Assembly (NCBI RefSeq): GCF_001815865.1
Contig: NZ_KV822210.1
Coordinates: 118,138 to 182,137 of the forward strand
DNA length: 64,000 bases
DNA from: Abiotrophia sp. HMSC24B09
GTDB taxonomy: Bacteria; Bacillota; Bacilli; Lactobacillales; Aerococcaceae
Reading direction: 5' to 3'
This document shows positions 25,912 to 34,603 of this stretch, one piece after another. The notes beneath the pieces are model-generated. The model saw nothing but the letters and a program-made list of their open reading frames with translations. It was not told the origin of the DNA and ran no database searches. The position numbers and the translations under genes are program-made. How positions within the stretch are numbered: position 1 is the first letter of the stretch; every line of letters starts with the position of its first letter.

Positions 25912-26811
25912 ATGGTAAAACGTTTGATTAGTGCCAACACGTCGGAAATTCTGGCCATGTCAGCAGCAGAACTAAAACAGAGTATTAAGGCTAGTGAAGG
26001 TCGAGTGATTTTGTCTGAGAATGTGGGCTTTAAGGAGTCCTACATTGGGGATATTACCAACTCAGAGATGGCTCGCGCTTTTGGGGCGGATCTCATTTTA
26101 CTAAATGGGGTAGACTTACTAAACCCCGTTATATTTGCTATTGATCCTGATGCACCCAATTTTGTCGCAGAGCTCCATCGACTGGTGGGCCGCCCGATTG
26201 GCGTCAATTTGGAGCCTGTCGATCTTAACGCTAAGATGAATGAAGAACGGCAAGAATTAGTGACTGGGCGCCAGGTCAATGTGGCATCGCTACAGGCGGC
26301 CGAAGCTTTTGGTCTTGATTTTATCTGTTTGACGGGTAATCCTGGGACTGGTGTGACCAATCATACCATAGCGGAGGCCATCCGACTAACCAAGCAGCAC
26401 TTCTCTGGCTTGGTTATTGCGGGGAAGATGCATGGGGCAGGTGTTGACGAGCCTGTTGCAGACTTAGAAGCGGTCAGCCAATTCATTGAGGCTGGAGCCG
26501 ATATTATTTTGGCGCCGGCTGTAGGCAGTGTGCCAGGCTTCGATGAGGCGGATCTCAAGGCCATTGTTCAGCGAGCCCATCAAGCAGGGGCTCTAGTGAT
26601 GAGCGCCATTGGAACTAGCCAAGAAAGCTCGGATACCGACACCATTAAGCAGATGGCTATCCGCAATAAGATTTGTGGGGTAGACATCCAGCACATTGGG
26701 GACTCTGGCTATGGTTGTTTGGCTCCTGTAGAGAACATTTTTGCCCTCAGCAAGGCAATTCGCGGTCAACGACATACCATTTCCATGATTGCGCGTTCCA
26801 TTAACCGCTAA
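25912..26811 (+). CDS. TIM-barrel protein of unknown function found near sugar PTS genes
   Basis: A 299-residue protein with alternating beta strands and helices typical of a TIM barrel: repeated GADLILLNG, GLDFICLTG and GADIILAPAVGSVPG strand ends, and VIAGKMHG in the middle. I recall this family as an uncharacterised one (formerly given misleading hydrolase names) that often neighbours cellobiose/lactose-type PTS genes; a DUF7916-type label would fit but I cannot confirm it. No catalytic motif is certain. AGAAAGAAGG precedes the ATG. It faces the ROK gene, tail to tail. Confidence 0.55.
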   Translation: MVKRLISANTSEILAMSAAELKQSIKASEGRVILSENVGFKESYIGDITNSEMARAFGADLILLNGVDLLNPVIFAIDPDAPNFVAELHRLVGRPIGVNLEPVDLNAKMNEERQELVTGRQVNVASLQAAEAFGLDFICLTGNPGTGVTNHTIAEAIRLTKQHFSGLVIAGKMHGAGVDEPVADLEAVSQFIEAGADIILAPAVGSVPGFDEADLKAIVQRAHQAGALVMSAIGTSQESSDTDTIKQMAIRNKICGVDIQHIGDSGYGCLAPVENIFALSKAIRGQRHTISMIARSINR

Positions 26812-26827
26812 TTAAGGCAATAAAAAG

Positions 26828-26870
26828 AGCGGACCATCTACTAAATCTAGTAGATGGTCCGCTTATTTTT
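26828..26870. terminator. strong bidirectional terminator
   Basis: A perfect 16-bp stem (26828-26843 with 26848-26863), loop AATC, with A-rich and T-rich flanks. It separates the TIM-barrel gene from the minus-strand ROK gene. Confidence 0.92.
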
Positions 26871-28056
26871 ATGCTGATAAGAAGCTGGCTTTGACACAGA
26901 GGCTAGTGGCTGCCCGCGCAATATTAAGTGGGCTATAGGCTAGGGGAATGAGTCGTATTTTCTTTTGCTTATGGAAGAGCGGGGTGGTAGCCGCCAGCTC
27001 CTGGTGCAAGAGGGTGTCAACTAGCGGATAGGAGAAGAATTGGCCGTCAAGGTAGATGGCGTCACTGTCAATCAGCTGACTGAGATTGGATAGGGCAATC
27101 GACAGGTAGTGACAGGCTTGCTGAATCAATTGGAGACAGCTAGTATCGCCTAAGGCGCAGGCATCCATAATGGTCGTCAGCGTGATAGATTCGGGCTCTG
27201 ATACCAAGCTAGGCAGGAAGGTGGATTGGGCTACCCGATAGAGGGTTTGGGCCTTAGCAATCAGGCTAGCTTCGCTAGCATAGACTTGCAGGCAACCCCG
27301 TTTACCACAGGTGCAGGCTTCTCCTTGTGGATTCAAAATCGTATGACCGATTTCGCCAATCAGGAAGTTCTGTCGCCCGTAGATTTGCCCTTGATACATA
27401 TAGGAACAATGAATACCGTTAGCGACATGGAAGACGATAAAGTTATGGTCGTTTTTGTCATCTTGGCCATAAAGCCTTTGGGCCAGGGTCAAGCAGTGAG
27501 ACTTATTATCAAAATAAACCGGCAGGCTAAAGGCCTGGGCTAGCTCTTCCAGATTGAGATTCTGCCAATGCTGATTGTTGGATTGAATATAGGGACTCAA
27601 GTTGAAGTCCACATGACCTGGTAGCCCGACGCCAATGGCGGTCAGGGGAAAGTCAGGGTGTTGCCTTATAAATTGATGAATGAAGTCGGCTAAGTCAGCG
27701 CTAGTCGGGTAGTTACCTAGTTGTTGGAAGGTCATGCTGTAGTCGCTGGCTTGAATTTCGCCAAGGTTATCCGTAATGACCAAGGCTAGGTATTTTTCAG
27801 AGATTTCGACACCTAGATAGTAGGCACGACGGGGCATAAGACTAAGTAAGGTTTTTTTCCGGCCTACACTATCATCTTCAGCTTCCCCAACTTCATAGAC
27901 GAGTTCTTGGCGAATTAAATCCCCGATAATAGACCCCGTAGTAGCAGGCGTTATGCCCGTTTCTTTGGCAATATCAATACGTGATAGTGGTGCTTTTGCA
28001 TATAGTTTATCTAAGATGGTGGCCCTTAAGGCGGCTTGTTTTTTAGTTAACGTCAT
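26869..28056 (-). CDS. ROK-family transcriptional repressor (XylR/NagC type)
   Basis: A 395-residue regulator. A winged helix-turn-helix covers about residues 1-75 (LSRIDIAKETGITPATTGSIIGDLI). The ROK sugar-binding domain follows, with GVGLPGHVD and the zinc motif CTCGKRGCL near residue 255, preceded by EIGHTILNP. Family members repress sugar operons until a sugar or sugar phosphate binds. It is transcribed away from the Lac-type PTS operon, and the shared 210-bp region holds promoters for both, so that operon is the likely target. GGGAGTGA precedes the ATG. Confidence 0.92.
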   Translation of the reverse strand: MTLTKKQAALRATILDKLYAKAPLSRIDIAKETGITPATTGSIIGDLIRQELVYEVGEAEDDSVGRKKTLLSLMPRRAYYLGVEISEKYLALVITDNLGEIQASDYSMTFQQLGNYPTSADLADFIHQFIRQHPDFPLTAIGVGLPGHVDFNLSPYIQSNNQHWQNLNLEELAQAFSLPVYFDNKSHCLTLAQRLYGQDDKNDHNFIVFHVANGIHCSYMYQGQIYGRQNFLIGEIGHTILNPQGEACTCGKRGCLQVYASEASLIAKAQTLYRVAQSTFLPSLVSEPESITLTTIMDACALGDTSCLQLIQQACHYLSIALSNLSQLIDSDAIYLDGQFFSYPLVDTLLHQELAATTPLFHKQKKIRLIPLAYSPLNIARAATSLCVKASFLSA

Positions 28057-28078
28057 GGATATTCACTCCCTCACGAAT

Positions 28079-28107
28079 ATCATAACAAAAAACATGCATA
28101 GCCTCAA
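28079..28107 (-). promoter_or_regulatory. promoter for the ROK gene
   Basis: On the minus strand TTGAGG (28107-28102) and TATGAT (28084-28079) are spaced by 17 bases, with a TGT before the -10. The cre site begins two bases beyond the -35. Confidence 0.55.
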
Positions 28108-28108
28108 A

Positions 28109-28145
28109 TGTAAACGTTGACAAAAAGCCCTTTCAATCCTATAAT
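28109..28145 (+). promoter_or_regulatory. consensus promoter with overlapping cre site
   Basis: TTGACA (28117-28122) and TATAAT (28140-28145) with exact 17-base spacing, a full sigma-A consensus. TGTAAACGTTGACA (28109-28122) matches the CcpA cre consensus at every fixed position and covers the -35. The PTS operon should therefore be strongly expressed when free and shut off by CcpA in good sugars. Confidence 0.88.
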
Positions 28146-28173
28146 AGTAATAGAAAGTAAATAATAAATTAAG

Positions 28174-28236
28174 AATCGGTTCCGTTCACGCCTGCTTGTT
28201 TACATTTTCAAAATAATAGGGACCGGTTATTTTTTC
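28174..28236 (+). promoter_or_regulatory. leader hairpin with U-tract, candidate attenuator
   Basis: AATCGGTTCC (28174-28183) can pair along all ten positions with GGGACCGGTT (28219-28228), with two wobble pairs, and ATTTTTTC follows. The loop of about 35 bases is long. It lies between the consensus promoter and the first PTS gene, so it can only act on that operon. No BglG/LicT antiterminator motif is seen in it. Confidence 0.5.
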
Positions 28237-28265
28237 TTTCGAATTTTAAGGAAAGGGTGTTGTAA

Positions 28266-28583
28266 ATGGAAACCAAGCAAATCATGTTAGTCTGTGCCGC
28301 TGGGATGTCGACTAGCCTCATGGTATCCAAGATGGAAAAGGCCGCGCAAGATCAAGGGTTAGATGCCCATATTTTTGCTGTGCCAGTGCCAGAAGCCAAG
28401 GAATATCTCCAAAACAATGCAGTAGATGTCTTATTGTTAGGCCCCCAAGTCCGCTATTTGAAGAACGAATTTTCCGCTGACTTGTCAGCCCGTGGCATCC
28501 CAGTGGAGGTCATCCCCATGACAGATTATGGCATGATGAAAGGCGATAAGGTCTTGGCTTTAGCCGTAAGCCTCATGGGATAA
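28266..28583 (+). CDS. PTS lactose/cellobiose-family EIIB component
   Basis: A 105-residue EIIB with the phosphocysteine loop LVCAAGMSTSLMV (Cys10). It receives phosphate from the EIIA encoded next and passes it to the incoming sugar at the EIIC. AAGGAAAGGG precedes the ATG. First gene of a five-gene unit EIIB-EIIA-EIIC-GH35-AKR, with the ROK repressor divergent. Family members carry lactose, cellobiose or chitobiose-type beta-disaccharides. Confidence 0.93.
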   Translation: METKQIMLVCAAGMSTSLMVSKMEKAAQDQGLDAHIFAVPVPEAKEYLQNNAVDVLLLGPQVRYLKNEFSADLSARGIPVEVIPMTDYGMMKGDKVLALAVSLMG

Positions 28584-28595
28584 AGGAGCAAGCCT

Positions 28596-28913
28596 ATGTC
28601 ACAAGAAGCCGCATTAGAAGTAGCCATGCAGTTAATTATGTATGGTGGTGAAGCCAAATCCTGTGCTATCGAAGCCATGGCAGCAGCTAAGAAGCGAGAT
28701 TTCCAGATTGCGACGGAGCGAATGGCAGCGGCTCGAGCAGCCCTCTTAGAAGCCCATCACGCCCAGGCCGGAGTCTTGGCTCAAGAAGCGCAAGGGATTG
28801 AGCAGCCCCTCAGTCTCTTTATGATTCATGGTCAGGATCATCTCATGACCAGTATCGCCTTTGTCGATTTAGCTCAGGAATTAATCGAAGTCTACCAAGT
28901 CTTACCCCAATAA
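28596..28913 (+). CDS. PTS lactose/cellobiose-family EIIA component
   Basis: A 105-residue all-helical EIIA of the Lac type, with the phosphorylated histidine in MIHGQDHLM (His78). It takes phosphate from HPr. The gene starts 12 bases after the EIIB stop with AAAGGAG. The 87 bases to the EIIC gene hold only its ribosome site and AT-rich spacer. Confidence 0.93.
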   Translation: MSQEAALEVAMQLIMYGGEAKSCAIEAMAAAKKRDFQIATERMAAARAALLEAHHAQAGVLAQEAQGIEQPLSLFMIHGQDHLMTSIAFVDLAQELIEVYQVLPQ

Positions 28914-29000
28914 GTGGCTTTGGAGCAGTCCGAGCTAGGTTGGTAGACACCCAAACCGTAGTTTTAATTAATTTATGTAAAAATTTAAGGAGGAATTAAC

Positions 29001-30365
29001 ATGGCAAGTTTAGTCGATCGTTGGCAAGAGCGCCTGATGCCTATCGCCAACAAAGTCGGGAACCAACGGTTCCTTGTTGCACTTCGGGATTCCTTTATTG
29101 GGACCATGCCGGTTATTATGGCCGGATCATTCGCTCTCATGATTAATGCCTTTTTGGCGGATTTACCTGGCCAATTTGGCAATACCTTCATCCCGCAGAC
29201 TTTTGGGTGGTTGATTGATATCAACTACATCCTCTTCAAAGGGTCTATCCCAATTGTTGTCTTCCTCTTTCTCTTTAACTTTGGTGTTAATATCGCCAAG
29301 ATTTACAAGGTGGATACAGTCTCCGCTGGTTTGGTGGCTGTTGCTTCCTACGTCATTACAATTGCCAATACGGTAACGCAGAACTTTAAGCTAGAAAATG
29401 TTGACTCTAAGGCCTTAGCTGGACTTCTGGGCGATAAGCTACAAGGTGTAGCAGTTCAAGGGGAGGAATTAGCGGTTACGGTACGTAATGCCATTCCGCT
29501 AGACCAAATCGGGGCCAAGGGTTACTTTACGGGGATTATCATTGGTTTCGTATCAGTTATCATCTTCTGTAAGGTTATGAATCGCAACTGGACCATTAAG
29601 TTGCCAGATTCAGTACCACCTGCTATCGTTAAGCCATTCCTATCCATCATTCCGGCAGCCATTGCCATGTATGTAGTCGCCATTGCCACCTATGCCTTCA
29701 ATCAATTGACCGGTGAATTGATGATTACCTGGGTTTATAAGGTCTTACAAGCGCCACTGCTTAATATGTCGCAAAGCTTCTTGGCTGTCCTCATCATTGT
29801 CATCTTAAACAAGATTTTCTGGTTCTTCGGTCTCCACGGCGGCAACGTCTTGGCGCCTGTTATGTCCAGTCTCTTCGGGGTGACTATGCTAGCCAACTTG
29901 GAAGCCTACCGCGCTGGCACCACTATTCCTTATCTATGGACAGATAACTCCTTCGGTGCCTTTGTCTGGTTCGATGCCATTGGTTTAGCTATCTCCATTC
30001 TCTGGATGGCACGTAGCCGTCATTTGCGTGAAGTGGCTAAGTTAGGGATCTTCCCTATGGTCTTTAACATTGGGGAACCTGTCATGTACGGGGTGCCAAT
30101 TGTCCTCAACCCAATTATGTTCATCCCATTTGTCCTCAGTCCAGTGCTGATGGTAACAGTGGCTTATTTTGCGACAACGATGGGCTTGGTAGCACCGGTT
30201 ACTCAGAACGTAACTTGGGTAATGCCACCTGTCCTCTATGGTTTCTTCGCAACAGCCTTTGACTGGCGGGCTATTGTCCTGTCCTTGATTAATATCGGGA
30301 TTTCCACTGCCGTCTACTATCCATTCGTTAAGATTGCTGATAAACAACAGGAGATGGGCGCATGA
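29001..30365 (+). CDS. PTS lactose/cellobiose-family EIIC permease
   Basis: A 454-residue sugar permease with about ten membrane helices and the family's FGLHGGNVLAPV and NIGEPVMYGVPIVLNP blocks, the latter holding the conserved glutamate near the sugar. It imports and phosphorylates a disaccharide, probably a beta-galactoside given the GH35 gene that follows with an ATGA overlap. AAGGAGG precedes the start. Confidence 0.93.
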   Translation: MASLVDRWQERLMPIANKVGNQRFLVALRDSFIGTMPVIMAGSFALMINAFLADLPGQFGNTFIPQTFGWLIDINYILFKGSIPIVVFLFLFNFGVNIAKIYKVDTVSAGLVAVASYVITIANTVTQNFKLENVDSKALAGLLGDKLQGVAVQGEELAVTVRNAIPLDQIGAKGYFTGIIIGFVSVIIFCKVMNRNWTIKLPDSVPPAIVKPFLSIIPAAIAMYVVAIATYAFNQLTGELMITWVYKVLQAPLLNMSQSFLAVLIIVILNKIFWFFGLHGGNVLAPVMSSLFGVTMLANLEAYRAGTTIPYLWTDNSFGAFVWFDAIGLAISILWMARSRHLREVAKLGIFPMVFNIGEPVMYGVPIVLNPIMFIPFVLSPVLMVTVAYFATTMGLVAPVTQNVTWVMPPVLYGFFATAFDWRAIVLSLINIGISTAVYYPFVKIADKQQEMGA

Positions 30366-32167
30366 CACAGTTCGAAATTCGCGACCAATTCTATTTAGAC
30401 GGTCAGCCCTTCAAAATCTTGTCAGGAGCAATCCAGTATTTCCGTCTGCATCCAGATCAATGGGAAGACACCCTCTACAATCTTAAGGCGCTAGGTTACA
30501 ATACCGTCGAGACTTACATCCCTTGGAATTTGCATGAGCCTCATGAAGGGGGCTTTGAAGACCGCGGCTTGCTGGATTTCAAAGCCTACTTTGACCTAGT
30601 CAGCCGTATGGGACTGCACTTGATTGTCCGCCCCTGTCCCTATATTTGTGCGGAGTTTGATTTTGGGGGCCTGCCGGCTTGGTTGCTCAACTATCCCGGC
30701 ATGCGATATCGCACCTATGATCAGGCCTTTTTGGCCAAGGTAGCGGCTTATTATGATTGGCTCCTACCACAGCTAGTACCTTATCAGTTCACTCATGGGG
30801 GCCCCATCTTGATGATGCAAGTCGAAAACGAGTATGGTTCCTATGCAGAAGACAAAGACTATTTACGGGCAGTGGCCCAAATGATGCGTGACCGGGGGAT
30901 AGATGTGCCACTCTTTACCTCCGATGGCACCTGGATTGAAGCGCTAGAGTCCGGCACCTTGATTGAAGATGATATCTTTGTCACCGGTAACTTCGGCTCA
31001 GATGCACCGGGCAATACCCAAGCCCTCCAAGCCTTCTTCGACCGTCATGGCAAGCAATGGCCACTTATGTGCACGGAGTTCTGGGATGGTTGGTTCAACC
31101 GTTGGAATGAGCCTATTGTCCGCCGTGACCCAGAGGACTTGGCCCATGATGTTAAGGAAATGATGTCTGTCGGCAGTGTTAACCTCTTCCTCTTGCGAGG
31201 CGGGACTAACTTTGGCTTTATTAATGGCTGTTCTGCGCGCAAGCATCGGGATCTTCCGCAGGTCACTTCCTATGATTTCGATGCCCCAATTAATGAATGG
31301 GGCCAACCAACTGCCAAATATTATGCAGTTCAGCGGGTGACCCATGAGCTTTTCCCAGACTTACCTCAGTTTGAGCCGCGTAGCCGCCAGGCTAGAGCCT
31401 ATGGCACCTATCCAGTGCTTGGCTGGGCCGACTTGTTAGAAGTCGCCGACCAGTTAGGAACCGGCAAAGAAGTGGACTACCCGCTAGCCATGGAAGCCTT
31501 GGGCCAACACTATGGTTATACCCTCTATCGGACGCAGGTCGCTCACCATGGCCATCCGGAACGACTTAAAATCATCAATGCCCATGACCGAGTTCAAGTC
31601 TTTATCCAAGGCAAGCACCTAGTGACCCAATACCGAGAAGACATTGGCGATGAAGTGCTCTTTGATACCGACCAGGCCACTGCTCAAGTCGATGTCTTGG
31701 TAGAAAATATGGGGCGCGTCAATTACGGCTTCAAACTCAATAGTCCAACCCAGTCTAAGGGCATTAAGGGCGGAGTTATGATTAACCACCAGTTCCGCAA
31801 AGGCTTCAGACAATATGCCCTAGAATTCAAGCCAGACATGTTAGCAGCAATTAGCTACCATGAAGGTCCGCGACCTACACAACCAGAAAGTCCCCATTTC
31901 TACCGCTTCGAAGTTGAGATGGATCAGATTCAGGATACCTTTATTGATTGCTCTGCCTATGGCAAGGGTTGCGTCTGTGTCAATGGCTTCAACCTTGGCC
32001 GTTACTGGTCTCAGGGGCCTATCCAATACCTCTATGTTCCGTCAGGCTTCCTCAAGGCTCACAACGAGTTCGTGGTCTTTGAGACGGAGTCGGTGCCAGT
32101 AGAGAGTTTGAACCTAGTCGATCAGCCTGTTTATCGACCAGAGGAAGAAGAGGAGGCTGAGTCATGA
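30362..32167 (+). CDS. GH35 beta-galactosidase (BgaC-like)
   Basis: A 601-residue enzyme without signal peptide, thus cytoplasmic. The GH35 TIM barrel carries YIPWNLHEPHEG, the acid/base segment QVENEYGSY (Glu155/Glu157) and the nucleophile segment CTEFWDGWF (Glu239). The C-terminal part (about 370-590) has the beta-sandwich domains with GKGCVCVNGFNLGRYW. BgaC-type enzymes favour Gal-beta-1,3-linked sugars such as lacto-N-biose or galacto-N-biose. Because its sugar arrives through a PTS, the enzyme may act on a phosphorylated disaccharide or its non-phosphorylated end. Starts on the EIIC stop (ATGA). Confidence 0.92.
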   Translation: MTQFEIRDQFYLDGQPFKILSGAIQYFRLHPDQWEDTLYNLKALGYNTVETYIPWNLHEPHEGGFEDRGLLDFKAYFDLVSRMGLHLIVRPCPYICAEFDFGGLPAWLLNYPGMRYRTYDQAFLAKVAAYYDWLLPQLVPYQFTHGGPILMMQVENEYGSYAEDKDYLRAVAQMMRDRGIDVPLFTSDGTWIEALESGTLIEDDIFVTGNFGSDAPGNTQALQAFFDRHGKQWPLMCTEFWDGWFNRWNEPIVRRDPEDLAHDVKEMMSVGSVNLFLLRGGTNFGFINGCSARKHRDLPQVTSYDFDAPINEWGQPTAKYYAVQRVTHELFPDLPQFEPRSRQARAYGTYPVLGWADLLEVADQLGTGKEVDYPLAMEALGQHYGYTLYRTQVAHHGHPERLKIINAHDRVQVFIQGKHLVTQYREDIGDEVLFDTDQATAQVDVLVENMGRVNYGFKLNSPTQSKGIKGGVMINHQFRKGFRQYALEFKPDMLAAISYHEGPRPTQPESPHFYRFEVEMDQIQDTFIDCSAYGKGCVCVNGFNLGRYWSQGPIQYLYVPSGFLKAHNEFVVFETESVPVESLNLVDQPVYRPEEEEEAES

Positions 32168-33093
32168 AGACCATAAACTTAGGAGGTCAGCTAGCAGGTG
32201 CCAGCGCCATCGCCTTAGGTTGTATGCGCATGGATAGCCTAAGCTTGGCTGACAGCCAGAAGGTCCTAGCGACCTGCCAAGACCTAGGAATTAATTTCTT
32301 CGATCATGCAGATATTTATGGCAAGGGTCAATCTGAATCACGTTTTGGCCAAGCCTGGACAGACATGGGCTTAGCCCGCCAGGACCTCTTAATCCAATCC
32401 AAATGTGGCTTGGCCGATGTCTGGTCTAACTACCATTTTGATTTTTCCAAAGACCACATTATCCAAGCGGTGGAAGGTAGCCTCAAGCGACTTCAAACAG
32501 ATTACCTAGACGTCTTGGCCCTGCATCGGCCAGATGCCTTGATGGAACCAGAAGAAGTAGCCGAGGCCTTCCATGACCTTCATCAGGCGGGTAAAGTTCG
32601 CTACTTCGGCGTTAGCAACCAGAATCCAGGCCAAATGAGTCTCTTGTCTTCCTACTTAGATCAAGCCCTCATTGTCAATCAGTTGGAATTTGGGCCAGCC
32701 CACACGGTCCTCTTAGATGCTAGCTTGAATGTCAATACCAAAGACCCGGAGAGTATCAATCGTGATGGTGATGTCCTCAATTATTGTCGCCTTCATCAGG
32801 TAACTATCCAGGCCTGGTCGCCTTTCCAAGTGGATTTACACCAGGGCCCCTATATGTTACATCCAGACTATCAGGACTTAAGGGATTGTTTAGCTAGCTT
32901 GGCTTTAAGCTATGGTGTCAGCTCGGATGCCTTGGCTCTAGCTTGGATTCTACGCCATCCTGCTAAAATGCAAGTCTTAGTAGGTTCCATGCAGCCTTGG
33001 CGCTTAGTGGATTTGGCGCAAGCTTGTCGCATTGACGTCAGTCGTGAGGACTGGTATCGTATCTATAAAGCGGGGGGCAATCGGCTCCCATAA
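32164..33093 (+). CDS. aldo/keto reductase (YdhF-like)
   Basis: A 309-residue AKR TIM barrel. DHADIYGKG at residues 47-55 holds the catalytic Asp50 or Asp47 and Tyr52, a lysine follows in IQSKCGL, and LALHRPD carries the catalytic histidine. Closest in style to E. coli YdhF. NADPH-dependent reduction of an aldehyde or ketose is expected, substrate unknown. The ATG overlaps the GH35 stop, so it belongs to the PTS operon and may act on the sugar released there. Confidence 0.9.
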   Translation: MKTINLGGQLAGASAIALGCMRMDSLSLADSQKVLATCQDLGINFFDHADIYGKGQSESRFGQAWTDMGLARQDLLIQSKCGLADVWSNYHFDFSKDHIIQAVEGSLKRLQTDYLDVLALHRPDALMEPEEVAEAFHDLHQAGKVRYFGVSNQNPGQMSLLSSYLDQALIVNQLEFGPAHTVLLDASLNVNTKDPESINRDGDVLNYCRLHQVTIQAWSPFQVDLHQGPYMLHPDYQDLRDCLASLALSYGVSSDALALAWILRHPAKMQVLVGSMQPWRLVDLAQACRIDVSREDWYRIYKAGGNRLP

Positions 33094-33104
33094 GTAAGTC
33101 AGTT

Positions 33105-33140
33105 ACCATCCTATGCTGCCTAGCATAGGATGGTGTTTGT
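33105..33140 (+). terminator. terminator of the PTS/GH35 operon
   Basis: Perfect 13-bp stem ACCATCCTATGCT with AGCATAGGATGGT and a four-base loop. The T tract (GTTTGT) is interrupted. Confidence 0.7.
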
Positions 33141-33184
33141 CTATTTTGGCTAGGGTAATTTTATTGGGGTTTAGCGAAGCACCG

Positions 33185-33193
33185 TGTTATAAT
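33185..33193 (+). promoter_or_regulatory. extended -10 promoter for the GT1 gene
   Basis: TGTTATAAT at 33185-33193; TTGGGG at 33164-33169 is a possible weak -35 at 18 bases. Confidence 0.5.
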
Positions 33194-33249
33194 AGGGTTA
33201 ATATATTGTCTCTATTATTTGCCCTTGTCTTGTAAATGAGGTGATAAGA

Positions 33250-34428
33250 ATGAAAATTGCGTGGTTCTGTATACCAGCTCAAGGCCATACCAATCCAACT
33301 CTGGGTTTGGTGCGCTATCTAGTGGAAGCCGGGCACCAAGTGACTTATTTTTCCTTTGAACGCTTCAGACAAGCCATTCAGGCGACAGGTGCTCAATTTG
33401 TGGCTTGCGATGACTATGGGGAATTAGACTTGGGGCTAGATGAGCGCGAGAGCTCAGACCGCTCGGGCAAGGACTTGGCCTTTGCCACACATTTGCTAGT
33501 CCAGTCTACCTTGGCTATGGAAGGTCCAGCTCTAGAGGCCCTAAAAGCACTTCAGCCGGATTTAGTGGTAGGCGACTCGATGGCAACCTGGGCCAAGCTC
33601 TTGGCTAAGAAATTGGGTCTACCTTATGTTTGCTCCAACACGACCTTTGCCTTCAATAAGGAGTCCTCACGTTATATGAGGCAGAGTATCTGGGCCTTAT
33701 TGAAATTGCTCTGGTCCATGCCGAGGATTAATCGCGAGCTCAATCGCTTGCGGGAGCGAGGTTATGATATTGGCAGTGTCCTAGACCTCATTCAAAATGA
33801 TGAGGCTACCCCTACCATGGTCTATACTTCCCCATATTTTCAACCTTGCTGGGATAGTTTTGGCTCCAACTATCGCTTTATTGGACCGTCAATTCGACCG
33901 GTTGAAAAACCTTATCCTAAGACACGAGCCAAGACCATCTACGTGTCCTTGGGGACAGTCGTTCATAATGAGGACTTCTATCGAGCCGTAATAGAGGCCT
34001 TCAGGGATTTGCCGGACTATCAAGTCATCATAGCTTTAGGCCAGAGTGAGCTTAGTGACTGGCAGGGCTTGCCTGACCATATCGAAATTCACGATCGAGT
34101 AGACCAAATGGCGGTATTGGCCATTGCGGACGTCTTTATGACCCATTGTGGTATGAATTCTGCCTCAGAAGGGCTCTATCATCAGGTACCCCTTATTCTC
34201 TGCCCCCAAACGCCTGAACAAGGAGCCGTAGCCAAACGGACTGCTGAACTGGGAGCCGGTTACTGGCTCAAGCTCATGACACCAGCCACCATTCGGCATG
34301 CCGTCCTAACCGTTTTGGAAGAGCCTCATTATCGTGATGCAGCGGGACGTGTAGCCAAGAGCTTTAAGGCCAGTGGCGGTTATCAAGAAGCCCTTGCCTT
34401 TATGGAGCAAGTGGCCCAAAACACTTAA
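33250..34428 (+). CDS. GT1-family glycosyltransferase (macrolide-glycosyltransferase-like)
   Basis: A 392-residue GT-B fold protein. The N-terminal domain begins IAWFCIPAQGHTNPTLGL, typical of UDP-sugar transferases of the MGT/YjiC type. The C-terminal donor site has THCGMNSASEGLYHQVP and CPQTPEQG, matching the family's HCGxNSxxEGL...P..xEQ block. Members glycosylate small hydrophobic compounds such as macrolides or flavonoids, sometimes lipids. The acceptor here is unknown. The ATG at 33250 follows GAGGTGATAA; a GTG start nine bases earlier overlaps that site. Confidence 0.85.
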   Translation: MKIAWFCIPAQGHTNPTLGLVRYLVEAGHQVTYFSFERFRQAIQATGAQFVACDDYGELDLGLDERESSDRSGKDLAFATHLLVQSTLAMEGPALEALKALQPDLVVGDSMATWAKLLAKKLGLPYVCSNTTFAFNKESSRYMRQSIWALLKLLWSMPRINRELNRLRERGYDIGSVLDLIQNDEATPTMVYTSPYFQPCWDSFGSNYRFIGPSIRPVEKPYPKTRAKTIYVSLGTVVHNEDFYRAVIEAFRDLPDYQVIIALGQSELSDWQGLPDHIEIHDRVDQMAVLAIADVFMTHCGMNSASEGLYHQVPLILCPQTPEQGAVAKRTAELGAGYWLKLMTPATIRHAVLTVLEEPHYRDAAGRVAKSFKASGGYQEALAFMEQVAQNT

Positions 34429-34433
34429 GTATC

Positions 34434-34469
34434 AGGTGCTCTACTGGATGAGTAGAGCATCTTTTTTTG
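34434..34469 (+). terminator. terminator after the GT1 gene
   Basis: Stem of 12 pairs (left 34434-34445, right 34451-34462, one G-T wobble) followed by seven T residues. Confidence 0.88.
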
Positions 34470-34603
34470 ATAGTTTAACTAGATAAAAAGCCGAACGTTT
34501 AAGGTATCCGCCACTAAGGTCGGCAAACAGGGCTAGTAGCAGACTGGCGACTATGATAGAATGAAAGAAGTGAATGAATCCGGTTTAGAAAGGGGGACGC
34601 GCA

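Noticed and set aside
28174..28236. LicT/BglG-type RAT in the PTS leader
   Set aside because: The leader hairpin lacks the TGTnACTG...AGGCA pattern, so control by the LicT protein at 37565 is not supported.
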